NCBI RefSeq assembly: GCF_001757105.1
Contig: NZ_MDHN01000010.1
Span: 1-64,000, forward strand
Length of the DNA: 64,000 nt
Direction: 5' to 3'
Source of the DNA: Alteromonas confluentis
Lineage (GTDB): Bacteria; Pseudomonadota; Gammaproteobacteria; Enterobacterales; Alteromonadaceae
Shown: one piece after another, positions 44,239 through 53,452 of the stretch
Layout of the letters: every line of letters begins with the position of its first letter
Position numbering within the stretch: position 1 is the first letter of the stretch
Translations under genes and position numbers: made by a program
The notes under the pieces: generated by a model
The model's input: only the letters and a program-made list of their open reading frames with translations
What the model was told of the DNA's origin: nothing
The model's database searches: none

Positions 44239-45000
44239 TTAGGCAGGATTATCAATGTCGATAAATTCGACATTCACTTCCAGCTCTGAAGCGAGCCACT
44301 CTCCCACGGCTTTTACCCCGTAACGCTCTGTGGCATGGTGGCCTGCAGCATAAAAATGGATGCCGAGTTCCCGGGCCGCATGTACCGTTTGTTCCGACAC
44401 TTCACCGGTAACAAATGCATCTACACCAGCGGCAATGGCTTGCTCGATATAGCCCTGTCCGCCACCGGTGCACCACGCAACAGTATTGATGTCTTTCGGA
44501 GGATGCCCTTCCTGCAACACGTTTCGGCCCAACGCCGATTCAAGTTGCTGGCGAAATACCTCACCAGACATGGCATGGGTGGTGCGTCCGGTAAAAATGA
44601 TGCCGTTAGGTTTTACACCAGATAAAGGCGCTAAATCTGTTAGCCCCATGATGTCACCCAGTTGTGCGTTATTGCCGTATTGTGGGTGAACATCGATGGG
44701 CAAGTGATAAGCCAGAAGGTTAATATCGTTCTTAATCAATGTACGAATACGCTTCCCCTTCATGCCGGTAAGCGCAGGATCTTCGCCTTTCCAGAAGTAC
44801 CCGTGATGTACCAGAATAGCATCGGCGTTCAACCTCACTGCTTCGTCAATTAACGCCTGTGAGGCCGTAACGCCCGTAATTATCTTATTGATGTCATGGC
44901 TACCTTCAACCTGTAAGCCATTGGGGCAAAAATCGTTAATGTCTGCGGGGCGCAATAATTCATCTAAAAACGCTGTGAGTTGGTGTCTGGTGACGGCCAT
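44239..45000 (-). CDS. Nif3-like dinuclear metal-center protein (YbgI family)
   Basis: 253 residues from ATG 45000, preceded by AGGAGGG; a longer frame to 45102 has no such site. Metal-ligand strings are VHHGYFWKGE near 63 and GHHATERYGVKAVGEW near 214. Length matches YbgI, a hexameric ring of di-metal subunits with unclear enzymatic role. Gene order with psrA and sohB continues in one direction and may be one unit. Confidence 0.9.
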   Translation of the reverse strand: MAVTRHQLTAFLDELLRPADINDFCPNGLQVEGSHDINKIITGVTASQALIDEAVRLNADAILVHHGYFWKGEDPALTGMKGKRIRTLIKNDINLLAYHLPIDVHPQYGNNAQLGDIMGLTDLAPLSGVKPNGIIFTGRTTHAMSGEVFRQQLESALGRNVLQEGHPPKDINTVAWCTGGGQGYIEQAIAAGVDAFVTGEVSEQTVHAARELGIHFYAAGHHATERYGVKAVGEWLASELEVNVEFIDIDNPA

Positions 45001-45028
45001 AATGCCCTCCTGATAATGGCGATAAGAC

Positions 45029-45658
45029 TTAGGCAGAATGCCCGGCAATGCCTTGGGAAACAAAAGGCACGAGATGCAGAATGACGGCTTGAATATCGAC
45101 ATCCTGATTAAAATCGGCTTCTGCGATTTCAGTCAGGGCCTGACTGGAAGCCATGGAAAACACAAAACTGCCGATAGCGAAATGCAGTCGCCAGAATAAT
45201 TCGTGATCGTCGACCTCTGGCAAACTGGCATGCAGTGCCGCCATCAATCCGGCCACAGACTTACCATAATCGTGCATGATAAACCGCCGCAAATGCCCCT
45301 GAGTTTCGTTGTAGCCACGACCAAGAAGTTGTACAAACAGTGCTGTGCCTTTGGGTCGTACGTTAGAAAGGGTCATCATTGGTGGCACTAGCGACATAAG
45401 CAAGCTTTGTACGCCACCAACGCCAGTTTCCACTTTATGCTTAGCAAGTACCGTATCAATTTGCGGCATCAACACGTCAAAGTAGCGTTTCAGCACGGCC
45501 TGGATGAGGTTTTTCTTGCTACCAAAATGGTAATTCACTGAAGCCAGGTTCACATCAGCACGAGTAGTAATTGCGCGCATGGAGGTTTGTGTGAAGCCTT
45601 GTTCAGCGAACAAGGCTTCAGCGGCATTGAGTATTCTGACTTTGGTATCTTTCGCCAT
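45029..45658 (-). CDS. psrA: TetR-family fatty-acid regulator PsrA
   Basis: 209 residues. The TetR helix-turn-helix reads QTSMRAITTRADVNLASVNY (residues about 25-44), followed by HFGSKKNLIQAVLKRYFDVL; downstream QGHLRRFIMHDYG and ELFWRLHFAIGSFVFSM correspond closely to PsrA of Pseudomonas. PsrA senses long-chain fatty acids and represses beta-oxidation genes. It is 12 bases after sohB and 28 bases before the Nif3-type gene, in the same direction, so it may be in one operon. The family assignment is from remembered similarity. Confidence 0.78.
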   Translation of the reverse strand: MAKDTKVRILNAAEALFAEQGFTQTSMRAITTRADVNLASVNYHFGSKKNLIQAVLKRYFDVLMPQIDTVLAKHKVETGVGGVQSLLMSLVPPMMTLSNVRPKGTALFVQLLGRGYNETQGHLRRFIMHDYGKSVAGLMAALHASLPEVDDHELFWRLHFAIGSFVFSMASSQALTEIAEADFNQDVDIQAVILHLVPFVSQGIAGHSA

Positions 45659-45670
45659 GGCGCTACAGCA

Positions 45671-46708
45671 CTACTGAAACCACTGTCTGGATTTAGACAT
45701 TACACGCATAATGCTACGCTCTACCGCTGTTGAAACAGCAAAGCCCAGCTTCTCTGCCATGGTTTTCTTCTGTGCATATTTTACCGCAAAAATTTCGCGG
45801 GCCGGATGATGAGAAAGAATATAATCATCAGAAGTCATAATGTCGTCAACCAAGCCAAGCTCTTGTGCTTCCGCCCCTAACCAAACTTCACCGGTGGCGA
45901 CTTTTTCAATATCCAGCACGTCGCGCTGAGATTTCACCCACGCTTTGAACTGCGTATGAATGTTTTCTAAATCGTGTTGAAATTTCTCCCGGCCTTCGTC
46001 AGTATTCTCACCGAATACGGTCAGTGTCCGCTTGTAATCGCCGGCAGTGTGTTGCTCAAACTCAATATCATGCTTCTTGAGCAGTTTATTTACGTTTGGA
46101 ATTTGAGCCAGTACACCAATAGAACCAATGTAGGCAAAGCGAGCAGATAACAACGTATCGGCAACACACGCCATCATGTAACCACCACTCGCGGCGACTT
46201 TATCGACAGAAATGGTGAGTTTGATACCGGCTTCTTTAATCCGCTGCAGTTGTGATGCGGCCAGACCGTATCCGTGAACCACACCGCCACCACTTTCCAA
46301 ACGCACAAGAATTTCATCCTGCTTTTCTGCGACGCACAACACCGCGGTAATTTCTTCACGCAAACGCTCAACTTCATGGGCGTCCATAGAACCTTCAAAA
46401 TCAATAACGAACAGGCGGGATTTTTTCTCACCCTCTTCACTTTTCTTACTATCTGATTTATCTGCTTTGTCTTTTTTCTTCTGTTCCTTGGCCAGCTTCT
46501 TCTGTGCGGCCTTATCAAGCAATACAGAGCGCGCATAATGTTTAATGTCATTTAGCTGCTCAGTCAGCGATATAATTTCAAGCTGGCCTTTGCCTGGCTT
46601 TTGGCGACTGGCGCTGCCCACTATGGCAATCAATACAATCACAATGGCCACTACCAAGGTGACAGCCTTTGCCAGAAATAGTCCGTATTCGTACAAAAAC
46701 TCCAACAT
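45671..46708 (-). CDS. sohB: SohB-type inner-membrane serine protease (S49)
   Basis: 345 residues. One N-terminal membrane helix (residues 8-28), a charged KKKDKADKSDSKKSEEGEKK linker region (about 75-96) and an S49 domain with catalytic Ser in KVAASGGYMMACVADTLL (near 175) and the AYIGSIGVLAQ stretch carrying the family's second active-site surroundings. Length matches SohB. Upstream gene of psrA. Upstream is a 324-base gap with GTTTAAAC (46766-46773). Confidence 0.93.
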   Translation of the reverse strand: MLEFLYEYGLFLAKAVTLVVAIVIVLIAIVGSASRQKPGKGQLEIISLTEQLNDIKHYARSVLLDKAAQKKLAKEQKKKDKADKSDSKKSEEGEKKSRLFVIDFEGSMDAHEVERLREEITAVLCVAEKQDEILVRLESGGGVVHGYGLAASQLQRIKEAGIKLTISVDKVAASGGYMMACVADTLLSARFAYIGSIGVLAQIPNVNKLLKKHDIEFEQHTAGDYKRTLTVFGENTDEGREKFQHDLENIHTQFKAWVKSQRDVLDIEKVATGEVWLGAEAQELGLVDDIMTSDDYILSHHPAREIFAVKYAQKKTMAEKLGFAVSTAVERSIMRVMSKSRQWFQ

Positions 46709-47032
46709 CTTCTCCTGATTTTTCTTCTACTACGGCCCTCACAGGGCGAACAGCATATTAATACCGTTTAAACAGCGGGATAGTTTAACAAACAAAGCCA
46801 TGACTGACGACACTCTGATTTCATGTTGGTGCTAACGGTTTTGTGTTATATCGATAACTGGCGGAGAATAACCTCATGCTTTTTTAACTGGTTTTCACAC
46901 GCCGTTTACAAGCCAGGTTATCCTTTGTGCACTAATAAATAAGTCGTAGTGAAACACCTGTGAAAAAGGGTCGTTTATCTCACAGCACCTTGTTTAACAA
47001 CCTCACACTTCGTAGCATCTTTATTGTCTTAA
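46709..47032. other. Intergenic region without a gene (324 bp)
   Basis: No frame of note. It contains promoter regions for sohB (minus) and the downstream plus-strand genes. GTTTAAAC (46766) followed by GTTTAAC (46783) could be a PsrA-like site by resemblance only. Nothing else stands out. Confidence 0.6.
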
Positions 47033-47383
47033 ATGCAGGTAAGCGCAATTCCTTTGTTATTTTTTAACCAAATACGTCAAACACTTATATCAAAAAGGTT
47101 CCCAGCCTTCTTGATGGTGTTTTTCTGTGCGCTGCTGATAGAGACAAAACAGTGTTATCTTACCACCGCTGTTCAGTTTCATTCTGACGCGTCCATTTTT
47201 ACACTGTCGTTTAAAGTAGAAGACGTAGAAGACGAGCAATTTGATCCGTCTCCCCCCATTGCTCAGCAAATCCCGACCCCGCATTATCATCTGGTATCGT
47301 TATTTGAAGTTCCTCAATACGCGGTTTTTACGTCTTCTTTCCGTTTTGTCCAACCTCCCACTCGCGCGCCACCGGTTTTCTGA
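47033..47383 (+). CDS. Small hypothetical protein upstream of RND operon
   Basis: 116 residues from ATG 47033; alternative ATG at 47114. A hydrophobic segment (PAFLMVFFCALLIE) near residues 24-38 suggests a membrane anchor or signal. The C-terminal half ends FRFVQPPTRAPPVF, proline-rich. It resembles in size and proline-rich tail the small proteins that precede some metal-efflux operons (CzcI-like), but the resemblance is weak. No other member recognised. Confidence 0.45.
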   Translation: MQVSAIPLLFFNQIRQTLISKRFPAFLMVFFCALLIETKQCYLTTAVQFHSDASIFTLSFKVEDVEDEQFDPSPPIAQQIPTPHYHLVSLFEVPQYAVFTSSFRFVQPPTRAPPVF

Positions 47384-47585
47384 TCAGTTCAGCATTCGCT
47401 GACTAACATCCACTGTTCTTTTTTATTCATGTACTCCGGAGCGCATTAATTTCGCTCTGGCGTTTATCTGCGACCACACTGCCAGTTGTTTATTCTTCAC
47501 TGGCTGGTGAGTCTGTTGTCGCGCTTATTTTTTGTTCGCCTGGCTTATCAGTCCGGCGGCAGGCATCCATTTACAAAAATTATTT

Positions 47586-48671
47586 ATGAACAAAAAAACA
47601 ATCGTTGCACTGAGTGTCGTTTCCATCCTCCTTTCAGGTTGTGGGCAGGAAGAAGAAACCTTCCATGAACCCTCGCTGGCACTGGCGGTCACCCATCCCA
47701 TTAAACAAGACAATACCATTGTAAAAGAGTACGTGAGTCAAATCCGTGCCATCCAACACATTGAAGTACGCGCAATGGAAAAAGGCTACCTGCAACAAAC
47801 GTTTGTTGACGAAGGACAGACCGTTGAACAGGGTCAGCCGATGTTTAAAATTACACCCACTATTTACGAAGCCGAACTTCACAAGGCACAAGCTGAAGCC
47901 AACGCGGCACGGGTCGAATGGGAAAATACGCAATCGCTGGAATCACAAGACATTGTATCGTCTACGGAATTGGCCGTAGAGAAGGCAAAGTACGACAAAG
48001 CCTTGGCAGAAGTTGAACTGGCGCAAACCCATTTGGACTTCACCGATATCCGGGCCCCGTTTACAGGCAAAATGGACCACCTCGAAGCCCGAACCGGCAG
48101 CTTGCTCGACGAAGGCGAGTTACTGACAACCCTGTCTGATTTAAGTGAAATGTGGGTGTATTTTAACGTGCCCGAGTCTCAGTATTTAGATTATGTCCAA
48201 CACGGTAGAGACATTACTGAAACCCCAGTCCATTTAAAGCTAGCGAATGGTTCGGTGTATTCACAAACCGGACGTATCGATACCGTTGAAGCGGATTTCG
48301 ACAACCATACTGGTACCATCGAAATGCGGGCCTCTTTTGCCAACCCGAATAGCTTATTACGTCACGGTCAAACCGGAAATATTTTGATGGATGTGGCCTA
48401 CCCTGACAGCATCATCATTCCGCAAAAAGCGACGTTTGAAATTCTCGACCAAACCTATGTTTACGTTGTTGATAAGGATGATGTTATTCATTCTCGTCAC
48501 ATTCAGGTTGCTGCAGAATTACCCAACATTTTTATTGTTTCCTCGGGTCTTGATGAGAATGATACGGTGCTCATTGATGGTTTACGCCGTGTGGCGAATG
48601 GCGACCATATCAATCCTGATCCTGTTCCGGCAGCGCAAGCCTTCGCCGAACTTCATTTAGACGCGGAATAA
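47586..48671 (+). CDS. RND efflux periplasmic adaptor (membrane fusion protein), lipoprotein
   Basis: 361 residues from ATG 47586, giving a lipoprotein signal MNKKTIVALSVVSILLSGC (Cys19). HlyD/AcrA-type: barrel-lipoyl first strand IEVRAMEKGYLQQTFVDEGQTVEQGQPMFKI, alpha-hairpin LHKAQAEANAARVEWENTQ, DIRAPFTGKMD second lipoyl half near 155, beta-barrel and a membrane-proximal domain. Links the RND pump to the OMF. First gene of a three-gene operon, 12 bases before the pump gene. Confidence 0.93.
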   Translation: MNKKTIVALSVVSILLSGCGQEEETFHEPSLALAVTHPIKQDNTIVKEYVSQIRAIQHIEVRAMEKGYLQQTFVDEGQTVEQGQPMFKITPTIYEAELHKAQAEANAARVEWENTQSLESQDIVSSTELAVEKAKYDKALAEVELAQTHLDFTDIRAPFTGKMDHLEARTGSLLDEGELLTTLSDLSEMWVYFNVPESQYLDYVQHGRDITETPVHLKLANGSVYSQTGRIDTVEADFDNHTGTIEMRASFANPNSLLRHGQTGNILMDVAYPDSIIIPQKATFEILDQTYVYVVDKDDVIHSRHIQVAAELPNIFIVSSGLDENDTVLIDGLRRVANGDHINPDPVPAAQAFAELHLDAE

Positions 48672-48683
48672 GGGCACAGGTTT

Positions 48684-51600
48684 ATGTTTGGAGTTTTTAT
48701 AAAACGACCGGTAATGGCAATTATGCTTTCTGTCATGATTGTGTTTTTAGGCGTATTGTCGATTTTCTCTTTGCCGACATCGCAATACCCCGATATTGCG
48801 CCGCCTCGGGTACTGATCTCGCTGGCTTACCCGGGTTCGAATGCTGATGTGCTGGTTAAGTCCTCGTTGGTCACCATTGAGCGCTCGATCAATGGTGTGC
48901 CTGGCATGAAATACATCGTGTCTGACGCCACCAGCGCCGGTGAAGCGACAATCCAGGTCATTTTCGATCTGGATGTCGACCCCAATCAGGCGCTGATGAA
49001 CGTGAAAAACCGGCTCGATCAAATCATGAACCGGTTACCGCAACTTGTGCAGCTTGAAGGCGTTGTGGTTAACCGCGTGCAACCTAGCATGCTCATGTAT
49101 ATCAATGTCTACAGTACCGACAAAGATGCGGATGAGAAGTTTTTGTATAACTATTCGAATATCAATGTCATTCCTGAAGTGCAACGTGTCAAAGGCATTG
49201 CCAGTGCAAAAATACTAGGTAGCCGCCAGTATGCAATGCGTGTTTGGCTTAAGCCCGACAGAATGCGTGCCTATAACATCTCCGTCGATGAAATAATGGA
49301 AGCTATGGATGAGCAAAGCTTAATTGGTCGTCCTGGTCGTTTAGGCAGAAGTTCGGGCATTGATGCACAGTCGAAAGAATATGTTTTGGTGTACGAAGGG
49401 CGTTACAACAAACCCGAAGAATATAAAAATATCATTATTCGTGCCGACTCAGACGGTAAATTGCTGAAACTCGGCGATGTCGCCGACGTAGAATTGGGCA
49501 GTGAATTTTTTGATATTTATTCCAACAAAGATGGCTATCCTTCGGCGGCCATTGTACTTAAGCAAAACTACGGCAGCAGTGCGAACGAAGTCATCGACAA
49601 CGTAAAAGAAAAGATGGCGGAGTTGGAAAAATCGTTCCCCGCTGGTATGCACTATGAAATCAACTATGACGTTTCTAAATTCCTTGATGCATCCATAGAA
49701 CAGGTTCTGCACACCCTGGGAGAAGCGTTTGTTCTGGTTTCCCTGGTGGTATTTATTTTCCTGGGTGACTGGCGCTCAACCTTAATTCCCATCATCGCCG
49801 TGCCCGTGTCGCTCATCGGCACCTTCTTTTGTATGCAGGCATTCGACGTAAATATTAACTTAATCACGCTATTTGCCTTGGTACTTGCCATCGGCATTGT
49901 GGTCGACAACGCCATTGTTGTGGTGGAAGCGGTGCACGCCAAAATGGAAGACGATGCCACCATGAATGCTTACGTGGCAACGAAGCAAGTATTGGGTGAA
50001 ATGGGAGGCGCCATTATCGCCATTACCTTGGTCATGGTTGCCGTTTTTGTACCGCTGATATTTATGGCCGGCCCTGTGGGTGTGTTTTACCGCCAGTTCT
50101 CCATTACCATGGCGTCGTCGATTGTTATTTCATGTATCGTTGCCCTGTCACTCACTCCGGTGCTGTGTGCAATGCTGCTGAAAAACCATCATGGTCATCC
50201 GAAAAAGCGCACGCCTGTCAGCATGTTCATCGATGCATTTAACCGTGTATTTGAAAAAGTAACAGGTCGCTATACCCGTATTATCACCGCCATCGTTAAT
50301 CGTCGGGTTGTAACAGGTATTGTGCTGATTGCGTTTATTGCCGGTACGGGATGGGTAAACCAAATCCTGCCATCTGGCTTTATTCCCGGTGAAGATCAGG
50401 GCCAGATTTACGCGATAATTCAAACCCCACCCGGCTCTACACTGGAAGCAACTAATAAAGTGGCGCGAGAACTTCAAAGCATGGCGCTGGAAATTGAAGG
50501 TGTATCGTCGGTTTCTTCCCTCGCTGGTTACGAAATCCTCACCGAAGGACGTGGTTCCAATGCTGGTACCTGTTTGATCAACTTAAAGGATTGGGCGGAT
50601 CGTGAACAAACGGTGCCTGAAATCATCGAAGCATTAGAAGAAAAAGCCCATCACCTTGGTGCAACCATAGAATACTTCGAGCCGCCAGTGGTACCCGGCT
50701 ATGGTGCATCATCCGGCTTGTCGTTCCGATTATTGGATAAAACCAATACCACCGACTACCAGGAATTTGATCAAATCAACAAAGACTTCATGGCTGAACT
50801 TGCAAAACGCAAAGAGCTTAAAGGCTTGTTTACCTTCTACGCAGCCGATTACCCGCAGTACAAAATCGAAATTGATAATCAGGCCGCCATGCAAAAAGGC
50901 GTTTCCATTAAAACCGCCATGGAAAACCTGGACATTCTAATCGGTAGTACCTACGAGCAGGGTTTCACCCGCTTCAACAACTTCTTCAAAGTATACACCC
51001 AGGCGGCGCCCGAGTATCGCCGTTACCCGAGTGATCTGCTGGATTATTATGTACGCAACGAAGAAGGTGAAATGGTGCCCTATTCCGCCTTTATGAAACT
51101 GATTAAAACCCAGGGCCCCAATGAAATTACCCGATACAACTTGTATACGTCGTCTGCTATTCGGGCAGAACCGGCAAAAGGTTATACCTCGGCAGATGCC
51201 ATTCAGGCAGTGCGAGAAGTTGCCGCGGCCACACTCCCTCACGGCTACGATATCGGTTGGGAAGGACTGTCATACGATGAAGCACAGCGCGGGAATGAAG
51301 CGGTACTCATCTTTGTGGTTGTTCTGTTGTTCGTTTATATCGTGCTTGCGGCGCAGTATGAAAGTTTACTGTTACCTTTTGCAGTGATCCTGTCTCTGCC
51401 CACGGGGATTTTTGGTTCAATGATGCTGCTCAAAGCAGTGGGGTTAAGTAACGACGTCTATGCGCAGTTGGGTCTCGTCATGCTAGTTGGCTTGTTGGGT
51501 AAAAACGCCGTTCTGATTGTGGAATACGCGGTACAGAAAAAAGAACAGGGCTTGTCCATCAATCAAGCCGCGATTGAGGCGGCTACGGCCCGGTTCCGTC

Positions 51601-51866
51601 CTATTCTGATGACATCCTTTGCCTTTGTTGCCGGACTCATCCCGCTGGTTATCGCCACCGGGGCCGGTGCGGTAGGAAATCGTACCATCGGTTCATCTGC
51701 TCTTGGCGGTATGGTTTTCGGCACCGTATTTGGTGTGCTTATCATTCCGGGCTTGTATTACCTTTTCGCCAAAATGGGTGAAGGTAAAACACTGATTAAA
51801 AACGAAGACCACATGCCACTGACCGAAACCTACGACTATAACCACGAGGAGGCTAAACATGATTAA
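48684..51866 (+). CDS. RND efflux pump inner-membrane permease (HAE1 type)
   Basis: 1060 residues with two large periplasmic loops and about 12 membrane helices. SQYPDIAPPRVLISLAYPGS at the start is the HAE1 family signature. TM4 region reads LVLAIGIVVDNAIVVVEAV (D408-N409), where AcrB has D407-D408. The C-terminal TM10 region has VGLLGKNAVLIVEYA, with Lys aligned to the AcrB K940. Substrates unknown. Overlaps the start of the OMF gene by 8 bases. Exports a toxic solute or drug to the outside with the adaptor and channel. Confidence 0.93.
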   Translation: MFGVFIKRPVMAIMLSVMIVFLGVLSIFSLPTSQYPDIAPPRVLISLAYPGSNADVLVKSSLVTIERSINGVPGMKYIVSDATSAGEATIQVIFDLDVDPNQALMNVKNRLDQIMNRLPQLVQLEGVVVNRVQPSMLMYINVYSTDKDADEKFLYNYSNINVIPEVQRVKGIASAKILGSRQYAMRVWLKPDRMRAYNISVDEIMEAMDEQSLIGRPGRLGRSSGIDAQSKEYVLVYEGRYNKPEEYKNIIIRADSDGKLLKLGDVADVELGSEFFDIYSNKDGYPSAAIVLKQNYGSSANEVIDNVKEKMAELEKSFPAGMHYEINYDVSKFLDASIEQVLHTLGEAFVLVSLVVFIFLGDWRSTLIPIIAVPVSLIGTFFCMQAFDVNINLITLFALVLAIGIVVDNAIVVVEAVHAKMEDDATMNAYVATKQVLGEMGGAIIAITLVMVAVFVPLIFMAGPVGVFYRQFSITMASSIVISCIVALSLTPVLCAMLLKNHHGHPKKRTPVSMFIDAFNRVFEKVTGRYTRIITAIVNRRVVTGIVLIAFIAGTGWVNQILPSGFIPGEDQGQIYAIIQTPPGSTLEATNKVARELQSMALEIEGVSSVSSLAGYEILTEGRGSNAGTCLINLKDWADREQTVPEIIEALEEKAHHLGATIEYFEPPVVPGYGASSGLSFRLLDKTNTTDYQEFDQINKDFMAELAKRKELKGLFTFYAADYPQYKIEIDNQAAMQKGVSIKTAMENLDILIGSTYEQGFTRFNNFFKVYTQAAPEYRRYPSDLLDYYVRNEEGEMVPYSAFMKLIKTQGPNEITRYNLYTSSAIRAEPAKGYTSADAIQAVREVAAATLPHGYDIGWEGLSYDEAQRGNEAVLIFVVVLLFVYIVLAAQYESLLLPFAVILSLPTGIFGSMMLLKAVGLSNDVYAQLGLVMLVGLLGKNAVLIVEYAVQKKEQGLSINQAAIEAATARFRPILMTSFAFVAGLIPLVIATGAGAVGNRTIGSSALGGMVFGTVFGVLIIPGLYYLFAKMGEGKTLIKNEDHMPLTETYDYNHEEAKHD

Positions 51867-53355
51867 TTCATTCTCAATGCGTAATACCCTTAAGCCACTT
51901 GCGTTAGCAGTCACAGCCGCCTTGGTGCTGCAAGGCTGCGCCATACCAGATATTCAAACACGAGACGCCCAGGTGGCACTGCCCTCGAATTATCAATCTT
52001 CGTTATCGAGCGAGCACGTGAAGATAGATTGGAATGAATGGTTCGAAGATCCTCACCTCATCGAGCTCATCGACACCGCGCTGGCAAATAACCAGGAAGT
52101 GGCCATGATGTTGCAGCGCATCAACATGGCGGCGAACGAAGTTTACGCCAGAGAGGGGGAATATTTGCCCAGCGTGTCGGCGGGAGCGGAAGCTGAAACC
52201 GGTAAAGTGGGCGAATATACCCGCGACGGTGCCGTGGAAGAGCAATTGCATATTCGCGAAGACAAAGACTTCCCCGACCCTCTGGCTAACCTTCGCCTGG
52301 GACTCAATGCATCGTGGGAGTTAGATGTGTGGCATAAACTGCGTGATGCGTCCAAGGTGGCATCACTTGAATACCTTGCCAGCATTGAAAGTCGTCAGTT
52401 CTTCATTACTGAAATGGTGGCTGAGGTAGCAAAAACCTATTATGAATTGCTTGCTCTGGATAACCACCTGAGTAATTTAGATGCCACCATAGCGCTGCAA
52501 AAAAATGTGTTAAATACCATTCAAAAGCTTAAGCAATTCGGGCGTTCATCTTCCCTGCCCGTTGCGCGCTTTAACGCGGAGGTAAACAAAAATTTAAGCG
52601 AACGCTATATCGTGCAGCAAGAAATTGTTGAAACCGAAAATAAACTGAATCTGCTGCTAGGACGCGCACCGCAGCACATCGAACGCGATGCGGATCAGTT
52701 AATGTCGGCCAAACTGCATAAACCTGCTGCCGGGGTGCCGTCGGAATTATTAAGTAACCGTAGCGATATCCGGGAAGCCGAACTGGAATTAGCCGCTGCG
52801 AAACTGAATATCAGTGTCGCAAAAGCCAATTTCTATCCCTCGTTTGCCCTGCATGCGGGCGTAGGTTTGGAAGCGTTCGATGCGAAATACCTTTTTAACA
52901 CCCCAGAATCGGTAGCATATTCCTTGTCTGGCGATATTTTCGCGCCGCTTATCAACCGGCGTGCCATTGAAGCGCAATATAAAGATGCCAGTGCAGCGCA
53001 AATTCAGGCTGCATACGAATATGAGTACACCATTGTACGCGCCGTGTCTGAAGTGTCTTCGGGGCTGTCGAAACTGGACAACCTCAACAACAGCTTTGCA
53101 TTGAAAAGCAGACAGATAGAAGCACTAGATCAGTCTGTGGATGTGGCTAATAAGCTCTTCGCATCGGCGCGAGGTGAATATCTTGAAGTTCTGCTTGCCC
53201 AACGGGAGTCGTTGGAAGCTAAAAATGCGCTCATCGATACTCGTAAAGATCAGTTAACGGCGCTGGTTGAGCTTTACCAGTCATTAGGTGGGGGATGGAA
53301 AGAAGCGATATCTGAAAAAGCCAATTCTGCTGGAATTGACAAAAGTACCGGTTAG
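51859..53355 (+). CDS. RND outer-membrane channel lipoprotein (NodT/OprM family)
   Basis: 498 residues. The start at 51859 overlaps the pump stop (ATGATTAA). Lipoprotein signal ends at Cys27 (LVLQGCAIPD). Two OEP repeats carry long helices: one near LGLNASWELDVWHKLRDASK, the second near SELLSNRSDIREAELELAAAK, with the signature SNRSDIREAELELAAA. Forms the trimeric channel of the tripartite pump. Ends before the terminator at 53403. Confidence 0.94.
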   Translation: MINSFSMRNTLKPLALAVTAALVLQGCAIPDIQTRDAQVALPSNYQSSLSSEHVKIDWNEWFEDPHLIELIDTALANNQEVAMMLQRINMAANEVYAREGEYLPSVSAGAEAETGKVGEYTRDGAVEEQLHIREDKDFPDPLANLRLGLNASWELDVWHKLRDASKVASLEYLASIESRQFFITEMVAEVAKTYYELLALDNHLSNLDATIALQKNVLNTIQKLKQFGRSSSLPVARFNAEVNKNLSERYIVQQEIVETENKLNLLLGRAPQHIERDADQLMSAKLHKPAAGVPSELLSNRSDIREAELELAAAKLNISVAKANFYPSFALHAGVGLEAFDAKYLFNTPESVAYSLSGDIFAPLINRRAIEAQYKDASAAQIQAAYEYEYTIVRAVSEVSSGLSKLDNLNNSFALKSRQIEALDQSVDVANKLFASARGEYLEVLLAQRESLEAKNALIDTRKDQLTALVELYQSLGGGWKEAISEKANSAGIDKSTG

Positions 53356-53402
53356 CTGCCCTGTTAACCCGTTAAGTTAACGGTGTTCTTGAAGACCAGA
53401 AA

Positions 53403-53430
53403 AAAGCCGGCTCATTAATGAGCCGGCTTT
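53403..53430. terminator. Bidirectional terminator
   Basis: AAAGCCGGCTCAT and ATGAGCCGGCTTT form a 13-bp stem around TA, ending the RND operon and the convergent lipase gene. Confidence 0.88.
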
Positions 53431-53452
53431 ATTTTTGTGAATAACTAATTGA

